Source of the DNA: Paenarthrobacter aurescens
GTDB taxonomy: Bacteria; Actinomycetota; Actinomycetes; Actinomycetales; Micrococcaceae
DNA length: 64,000 nt
Assembly (NCBI RefSeq): GCF_025421775.1
Contig: NZ_JAOEFX010000012.1
Coordinates: forward strand, 1 to 64,000
Direction of reading: 5' to 3'
Below, one piece after another: positions 58,889-64,000 of the stretch; the stretch's first letter is position 1, and each line of letters begins with the position of its first letter. The translations under genes and the position numbers were made by a program. The notes under the pieces were generated by a model. That model was given only the letters and a program-made list of their open reading frames with translations, was not told where the DNA came from and made no database searches.

Positions 58889-60214
58889 GTGGAGATCTCT
58901 GCGCAACACGTCTGGCTGATGTTGTCATCGGCAATGGTGCTATTCATGACCCCGGGCCTCGGCTTGTTCTACGGCGGCATGACCCGCGCCAAGGCTGCGC
59001 TCAACATGATCATGATGAGCTTCATCTCGGCGGGCATCGTGGGTGTTGTCTGGGTCCTGTGGGGCTACTCGATGACCACCGGCGACGGGTTCCTCGGCCT
59101 GTTCGGCAACCCCTTCGCGCACTTCGGGCTCCAGGACCTCATGGGTTCACCTGACCTCATCAAGGCAGGCTTCGCAGCAACGTTCGCCATCATCACCGTT
59201 GCCCTGATCAGCGGTGCGATCGCCGACCGCGCCAAGTTCGGCGCATGGGCACTGTTCGTGCCGATCTGGGTCACCGTGGTCTACTGCCCGCTGGCGTACA
59301 TGATCTGGGGCGGTGGCCTGATGAGTGCAGGCGGCGCCCTCACTGAAATCTTCGGCCAGGTCATCGACTTCGCCGGTGGCGCAGTGGTTGAGGTGAGCTC
59401 CGGAACCGCCGCTTTCGTCCTCGCCTTGATCGTGGGAAAGCGTCACGGCTTCGCCAAGGACCCCAACCACCGCCCGCACAACGTTCCGTTCATCATGATC
59501 GGCGCAGCAATCCTGTGGTTCGGATGGTTCGGTTTCAACGGCGGCGCCGCAACAACGGCGGAGCAGGCAGGCCTCATCTGGGTCAACACCCTGGTCACCC
59601 CGGCGGCGGCCATGCTGAGCTGGCTGGTGGTGGAGAAGGTCCGTCACGGTCACCCCACTTCCTTGGGCGCGGCGTCCGGAGTGGTGGCCGGCCTCGTGGC
59701 CATCACCCCGTCCTGTGCCAACATCACCCCGCTCGCAGCTCTCGGCCTGGGTTTGGTGGCCGGCGCTGCCTGCGCAGTGTTCGTTGACCTGAAGTACAAG
59801 TTCGGCTTTGACGACTCCCTCGATGTTGTAGGCGTGCACTTCGGCGCAGGTGTCATCGGCACGTTGTCGCTGGGCTTCATCGCCTTCCCACAGGACGGTG
59901 TGGCCGGCGGTCTCCTCTACGGTGGCGGCCCGCAGCAGCTCATTGCCCAGACCATGGCAGTGCTGGTCACCATCGTCCTGTCCGGGCTCGGCACGCTGGT
60001 CATCGGCCGGGTCATCCACAAAACCATCGGTTTCCGGGTGGCGCACGAGCACGAAGTCACCGGCGTGGACCTCACCCAGCACGCCGAGTCCGCCTACGAG
60101 TTCGGGCTCACCGCGCACGGCCATTTCCGCCAGCAGCAGGCGCACCTGTCGGCCCTGATCAAGCGGAAGCCTGAAGAGGCCCGGCCGAACGCCAAGGAAG
60201 ACAGCTTCGCCTGA
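58889..60214 (+). CDS. amt: Ammonium transporter
   Basis: A 441-aa Amt with 11 predicted helices. GLGLFYGGMTRAKAALN and DFAGGAVVEVSSGTAAFVLAL are signature segments; the pore His pair appears in the later GVHFGAGVIGTL and preceding AGGAVVEVSSG regions. A hydrophilic C-terminal tail of about 50 residues contacts PII protein. GTG 58889 has AAGGGA 7 nt upstream and begins the first helix. A GlnR box upstream fits nitrogen control. The usual partners glnK and glnD do not follow; a terminator does, so this is a stand-alone copy. Confidence 0.92.
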   Translation: MEISAQHVWLMLSSAMVLFMTPGLGLFYGGMTRAKAALNMIMMSFISAGIVGVVWVLWGYSMTTGDGFLGLFGNPFAHFGLQDLMGSPDLIKAGFAATFAIITVALISGAIADRAKFGAWALFVPIWVTVVYCPLAYMIWGGGLMSAGGALTEIFGQVIDFAGGAVVEVSSGTAAFVLALIVGKRHGFAKDPNHRPHNVPFIMIGAAILWFGWFGFNGGAATTAEQAGLIWVNTLVTPAAAMLSWLVVEKVRHGHPTSLGAASGVVAGLVAITPSCANITPLAALGLGLVAGAACAVFVDLKYKFGFDDSLDVVGVHFGAGVIGTLSLGFIAFPQDGVAGGLLYGGGPQQLIAQTMAVLVTIVLSGLGTLVIGRVIHKTIGFRVAHEHEVTGVDLTQHAESAYEFGLTAHGHFRQQQAHLSALIKRKPEEARPNAKEDSFA

Positions 60215-60229
60215 CGGCACCACAAACAA

Positions 60230-60273
60230 ACAGCAGCCGACGGCGGAACCTGGGTTTCGCCGTCGGCTGCTGT
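60230..60273 (+). terminator. 16-bp hairpin after amt
   Basis: ACAGCAGCCGACGGCG (60230-60245) is perfectly inverted at 60258-60273 with a 12-nt loop, followed by TGTGTG. It lies between amt and the convergent DUF1992 gene. Confidence 0.75.
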
Positions 60274-60300
60274 TGTGTGCGCCCCACCCAAGGAGGTCGG

Positions 60301-60897
60301 TTAGACAGAGCCGTTCCAAAGTCGCTGCCACCACGTTCGCCCGGTGTCCGGAGCGGGTTCGGGCTCAGGTGGAGCCTCAGCCGCCCTTCGCGAGCGCCAT
60401 CGTTGCAGCTCGGCCTCCACGTCGCGGAGCTTGGTGACCACGGGTGGGCCACCTTGGAGTTGCCGCCGCGCCTCGATCACGCGTTTGTTGAAGTCCTCGA
60501 GGATGTCCCGGACCTGTTTGTCGGTGTACTGCTGGTCCAGCTTGGCGTCGAGTTCGGAGTCCTCGATCCGCAGCAAGATCGCAGGAGGGCCGATCCCGCT
60601 CAGTTGTTCGCGCTGAATGAGGCCCTTGACCCACCAGTCGGGGTCGTAGTGCTCCCCCAAGCCTGGGATGGGTTTTCCGGCGTATTTGAGGTTGTCGAAT
60701 TTGCCTTGCTGCATGGCATCCCGGATCAGGTACTCAACCCGGGCGGCGTCATCCACCTTGCGGCGTTTCTCGCGTTCCTCGGCGTCGGCGGCCTCGAGCT
60801 CCGCGTCTTCCTCCGCGTTGCCGCCCCATCCACGCACCGCCCTCAGTTCCGCGCCGCGCTCGAGCTTCCGCCTGAAGGCATTGTTCTCGGGATTCAC
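60301..60897 (-). CDS. DUF1992 (DnaJ-homologue subfamily C member 28 type) protein
   Basis: A 198-aa protein. VEYLIRDAMQQGKFDNLKYAGKPIPG and DWWVKGLIQREQLSG are the defining DUF1992 segments, followed by a helical tail and a terminal TWWQRLWNGS. Function unknown; eukaryotic relatives are co-chaperone-like. The N-terminal 50 residues are charged and helical. GTG 60897 follows GAGGAGG at about 11 nt; the frame is open to 60969 but the extension lacks family features. Confidence 0.75.
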   Translation of the reverse strand: MNPENNAFRRKLERGAELRAVRGWGGNAEEDAELEAADAEEREKRRKVDDAARVEYLIRDAMQQGKFDNLKYAGKPIPGLGEHYDPDWWVKGLIQREQLSGIGPPAILLRIEDSELDAKLDQQYTDKQVRDILEDFNKRVIEARRQLQGGPPVVTKLRDVEAELQRWRSRRAAEAPPEPEPAPDTGRTWWQRLWNGSV

Positions 60898-61018
60898 TGT
60901 GCTCGCCACCTCCTCACACGGCAGCCCTGGCCTGCCGGAAACCGTGATTCTGCGTCCAGTATTCCGCAAGGTGTGGGGCGCGTGCGAGGCCCAGGCGGCT
61001 GGTGGCTAGCATGGGGCC

Positions 61019-61606
61019 ATGGAGTCCTTCACCTGGTCCAACGCCACCACCACCAATTCCGCGGAGACTTCGGTGGCCGTCCTCCTTCCGGGATCGGGCT
61101 ACCCGGTCCACGGTCCCGTCCTCTTCTGGGTTGGTGAATTGCTTGCGGCGATGGGTTGGCACGTCCAAGCGGTCAGATGGACTCCCGATGACGAGCCTGG
61201 TTCCGATCCACATGCTTTTGCAGCGCGGGCGGCAGAGCATGCCTTTGCCGCCGCGCCCTCGGCACATCAACGCCTGGTTGTTGCGAAGTCGTTCGGGACC
61301 TTGGCGATCCCCTGGGCCGAGGAAACACAAACGGCGGGTATCTGGCTCACGCCGCTGCTGACTGACATGACGGTCAGGGAGACGATCGGTCATACGGACA
61401 AAGCCGACCTCTTCATCGGCGGGTCCGAGGACAAACTCTGGGATGGCGGCCGGAAGTCGGAGTCGGCGGGGACATTTGTTGAAGTTCCCGGCGCGGACCA
61501 CTCCCTCCAGATCCCGGATGACTGGCGGGCCTCGCAAGAGCTCCAAGCGGGCGTCTTCGGCACGATTGAGGAATTCGTTAGGGCCCTGCCGGGCGCGGGC
61601 GCTTAA
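61019..61606 (+). CDS. Small alpha/beta-hydrolase-like protein
   Basis: A 195-aa protein with a compact alpha/beta-hydrolase plan. VAVLLPGSGYP is the oxyanion strand, LVVAKSFGTLAIP carries the nucleophile Ser in a K-S-F-G elbow, GGSEDKLWD the acid Asp region and VPGADHSLQ the His. It lacks a cap domain. Substrate unknown. Divergent from the DUF1992 gene with a 121-bp gap. Confidence 0.75.
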   Translation: MESFTWSNATTTNSAETSVAVLLPGSGYPVHGPVLFWVGELLAAMGWHVQAVRWTPDDEPGSDPHAFAARAAEHAFAAAPSAHQRLVVAKSFGTLAIPWAEETQTAGIWLTPLLTDMTVRETIGHTDKADLFIGGSEDKLWDGGRKSESAGTFVEVPGADHSLQIPDDWRASQELQAGVFGTIEEFVRALPGAGA

Positions 61607-61649
61607 GCCGGTACCGCCACCACCCTCTTTGACGGCGAGCCAGCCACGA

Positions 61650-61670
61650 CACGCCGTAAATAGCGGCGTG
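61650..61670. terminator. Short hairpin between hydrolase and SulP genes
   Basis: CACGCCG (61650-61656) is inverted at 61664-61670 with the loop TAAATAG, in the 112-bp convergent gap. Confidence 0.45.
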
Positions 61671-61718
61671 CCGGGACTGAAAGGGGCTCAAAGTGGGTGG
61701 CGGCGGCCCGGCGCCAAA

Positions 61719-64000
61719 CTAGGAACGGACAGCCATGCTCGGATCCAGCTGCTCGATGCCTTCGGGAGTCACCAGGACAACCCGTGCCGTGCAGATGTCG
61801 TAGAACAGACCCGTCGCCTGCACCTGACCGGAGGCAAGGGCCGGGCCGGTGACGGGGTGCTCCTCAAGCTTCCGGAGCTGCACCGCAATGTTCACCATGC
61901 TCAGCTGATCCAACCGGCTGTACCCTTCGGCCTCGGCTGCACGGGCAACTGGGTGGCCGTCGAGCAGAGCCGAGTAGCTTGGCCGTGCGTGTTCCAGCCA
62001 GGTATCGAAACCGGCCCCTAATGCAGGAGCAGAACCCTCGGCATCAGCAATGACGGCCTTCATGGCACCGCAGTTGGAGTGCCCGCAGATCACGATCGAA
62101 TCGACCGACAGCGCCTTGACCGCAAAGGACAGCGCCGAGTCGATGGAGGCATCCCTGCCGTCGCTGCACACCACGTTGCCGATGTTCCGCAGCGTGAGGA
62201 GATCGCCTGGCCCGCTACTCGTGATCAGGTTGGGGTTGACCCGGGAGTCGACGCAGGCCACGAACAGCGTGTCCGGATTCTGTCCTTCGGTGAGGTCCTG
62301 AACCAGGGGTCGGACCTTGTCTGCGTGCCGGCGATGGTATTTGTCGATGCCCAGGAGGATCGACCGGAGCGGAAGCTGCCCGCCGTCGTCGTCTGCTTCA
62401 GCCACCGATTCAGAAGGCAACCACGATGTGCGCGGCGGAAGCGGGAATTCGCGCAAGTCCTGTCGCTGGGGAGTGTTGTCCTCGGCGTCAGTGAAGGCGG
62501 TGGTGCCGTGTTCTTCGAGGATCACCGAGGCGCCGGTATTGCGGTGCTGTTTCTGCCAGGCCACCAACGCTTCGCGGAATGCATGGTCCAGGTAGTCGGC
62601 GTTGAGTTCCACCACGACGTCCCGGCCTTCGGGCACGGAATGGAGGACCCGGTTGAGCCGGGGCAGCGCGAAGAAGCTGCACGATCCGGCAATGGTGACG
62701 CGCCACGGCAAGCCCGAACCGGCGGGCGCGTGAGCGTGGATCTGCGCCCGGAGCACACGCCACAGGACACAAAGGGCGGCGAGAGCGAGGCCAATGATGA
62801 CGCCTTCAAGCAGGTTCAGGACCACCACGCACACCAGGGTGACGCTGTACACCAGGAGATCGCCGGTGCGGAGGCTGGTCCGGATGTCGGCAACTTTGAT
62901 GAGCTTCGCGCCGATGACCAGCAGGAGACCCGCCAGCACTGACAACGGAATGAGTTGGATGAGCCCGGCGAAAAGTGCGGAGAACACGAGGACCCAGACG
63001 CCGTGCAGGATGGCGGAGGTGCGGCTCTTCGCGCCCGCTTCAACGTTGGTGGCGCTCCGGACGATCACCCCGGTCACTGGGAGTCCGCCGAGCATGCCCG
63101 AGACAACGTTCGCGGAACCTTGGCCCACCAGTTCGCGGTTCAGGTTGGTGCGCGAGCCACCGTGCATCTTGTCGACGGCAACGGCGGAGAGGAGCGATTC
63201 GATGCTCGCGATCAGGGCCACCGTGATGACAGCCATGCCCGCAGCGCGCCAATTGCCGTCGGGCAGGCTTGGCAGGGCGACGGCGTCGAAGATGGAGCCG
63301 CTGAAACTGATCCTCCCAACGGTCGGTGCGACAGCAACGGAAAGCGCCGTGACGGCGACGACGGCGGCAAGCGGACCGGGTATCTTCCGCACCGCGGCGG
63401 GGAGGAACTTCCAGGTCAGCAGGATCGCGACGACAGCCAGTCCCAGCAACGCCGAGTGCAGTTCAACATTGGTAATGGCTGCTGGGAGCGCGGTGAGGTT
63501 TTCGACGGCGGATCCAGCAGCCTGGCCGCCCAACAGCACGTGGAGTTGCTGCAGGATGATGGTGATGCCGATGCCCGCGAGCATTGCCTTGACCACCACG
63601 GGCGACACTGCCAGCGCGGCCCGGCCAATGCGGCTGACACCCATGAGTAATTGCACGACGCCGGCAGCAGCGGTGATCGCGCATGTCACCTGCCAGCCAA
63701 ATTCGGCAACCAGACCGGCAACGACGACGGTCAGGCCGGCTGCGGGGCCGCTCACCTGCAGTGGGGAACCACCCAGGCTGCCAGCAACAATGCCGCCGAC
63801 AGCTGCGGCGATGAGGCCGGCCATGACGGGGGCTCCGGATGCAGCGGCGATGCCCAGGGAAAGAGGAAGTGCGACGAGGAAGACTACGAGCGACGCGGGA
63901 AGGTCCACACCGAGGTTGCTGAGGAAGCTTGGCCTGGCTGCACCTTTGCCCGGGTTCTTTCCCGGCGGGCTGTGTGAATCAGTGGGGACGGTGGCGGCTT
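61719..64000 (-). CDS. SulP-family anion transporter fused to a beta-carbonic anhydrase (5' end outside the window)
   Basis: At least 759 codons, open to the window edge; GTG 63908 is only an internal possibility because conserved SulP sequence (FLSNLGVDLPASLVVFL) runs upstream. The N-terminal part has about 10-12 helices (GSPLQVSGPAAGLTVVVAGL, GMLGGLPVTGVIVRSATNVEAGAKSR), followed by a short STAS-like segment. The C-terminal 200 residues are a beta-carbonic anhydrase with the zinc set CVDSRV (Cys, Asp-Arg pair) and CGHSNCGA (His, Cys). The layout matches mycobacterial Rv3273-type proteins: bicarbonate or sulfate uptake coupled to CO2 hydration. Convergent with the small hydrolase gene. Confidence 0.9.
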   Translation of the reverse strand, partial: AATVPTDSHSPPGKNPGKGAARPSFLSNLGVDLPASLVVFLVALPLSLGIAAASGAPVMAGLIAAAVGGIVAGSLGGSPLQVSGPAAGLTVVVAGLVAEFGWQVTCAITAAAGVVQLLMGVSRIGRAALAVSPVVVKAMLAGIGITIILQQLHVLLGGQAAGSAVENLTALPAAITNVELHSALLGLAVVAILLTWKFLPAAVRKIPGPLAAVVAVTALSVAVAPTVGRISFSGSIFDAVALPSLPDGNWRAAGMAVITVALIASIESLLSAVAVDKMHGGSRTNLNRELVGQGSANVVSGMLGGLPVTGVIVRSATNVEAGAKSRTSAILHGVWVLVFSALFAGLIQLIPLSVLAGLLLVIGAKLIKVADIRTSLRTGDLLVYSVTLVCVVVLNLLEGVIIGLALAALCVLWRVLRAQIHAHAPAGSGLPWRVTIAGSCSFFALPRLNRVLHSVPEGRDVVVELNADYLDHAFREALVAWQKQHRNTGASVILEEHGTTAFTDAEDNTPQRQDLREFPLPPRTSWLPSESVAEADDDGGQLPLRSILLGIDKYHRRHADKVRPLVQDLTEGQNPDTLFVACVDSRVNPNLITSSGPGDLLTLRNIGNVVCSDGRDASIDSALSFAVKALSVDSIVICGHSNCGAMKAVIADAEGSAPALGAGFDTWLEHARPSYSALLDGHPVARAAEAEGYSRLDQLSMVNIAVQLRKLEEHPVTGPALASGQVQATGLFYDICTARVVLVTPEGIEQLDPSMAVRS

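Noticed and set aside
1..64000. Prophage, insertion sequences or integrons
   Set aside because: No transposase, integrase or phage structural gene was recognised on either strand; the repeats found are short palindromic elements.

Overview
The window reads as a chromosomal segment of a high-GC Gram-positive bacterium, most likely an Arthrobacter/Paenarthrobacter-type actinobacterium. This is inferred from the GC-rich coding sequence, the Arthrobacter-like uricase, the frequent GTG/TTG starts, the GlnR-type box in front of amt, the mycothiol-era DinB/DUF664 protein and the AbiEi/DUF559 protein typical of the group. No rRNA, tRNA, phage, insertion sequence or CRISPR array was seen.

Region 1 (1-24.2 kb) is mainly a purine-degradation island. 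After the 3' end of a probable aceE, it holds a MobA-like nucleotidyltransferase and a GNAT protein. A three-gene xanthine dehydrogenase operon follows (XdhC-type accessory factor, FAD subunit, and a fused [2Fe-2S]+molybdenum subunit). Next are an AzgA-type purine permease with guanine deaminase, a divergent 8-oxoguanine deaminase, uricase and an NCS2 urate/xanthine permease. The island ends with an IclR regulator divergent from malic enzyme, malate synthase, a CitE-like protein and (S)-ureidoglycine aminohydrolase. Together they take guanine and hypoxanthine to urate, then process late ureides and assimilate glyoxylate. The steps between 5-hydroxyisourate and ureidoglycine (HIU hydrolase, OHCU decarboxylase, allantoinase, allantoate hydrolase) are not in the window. 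A secreted PT-rich lipoprotein, an AbiEi-like protein flanked by 72-bp direct repeats and a 58-aa protein interrupt the island.

Region 2 (25-34.8 kb) looks like a polysaccharide-utilisation locus for a sulfated uronate-containing polymer. It has an ABC sugar importer (binding protein plus two permeases), a Gfo/Idh oxidoreductase, a cytoplasmic sulfatase, a GntR-LacI hybrid regulator and a Tat-exported family 8 polysaccharide lyase. A 14-bp motif and other short motifs recur upstream of its separate transcription units.

Region 3 (35.6-40.9 kb) is a tightly overlapping surface operon: phosphodiester glycosidase, GT2-GtrA glycosyltransferase, DUF4956 membrane protein, VTC-domain protein and a Cthe_2159-type beta-helix lipoprotein. 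An orphan HATPase and a class A penicillin-binding protein follow.

Region 4 (43.9-56.5 kb) is an unassigned catabolic region. It has two related flavoprotein dehydrogenases, a 1002-aa fusion of an old-yellow-enzyme-type reductase with a sugar-isomerase-like TIM barrel, a second Gfo/Idh protein, an MHS-family transporter, IclR and LysR regulators, a YciI protein and a zinc alcohol dehydrogenase. Region 5 (56.6-64 kb) holds a glutamine amidotransferase, an MFS efflux protein, Amt, a DUF1992 protein, a small alpha/beta hydrolase and a SulP-carbonic anhydrase fusion running off the edge.

At the DNA level the window is rich in short repetitive palindromes. One 70-bp family has two copies in convergent gene gaps and a third copy read in frame exactly at the domain junction of the 1002-aa fusion protein. 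A second family forms the terminators of three convergent gaps of nearly identical length (71-74 bp).
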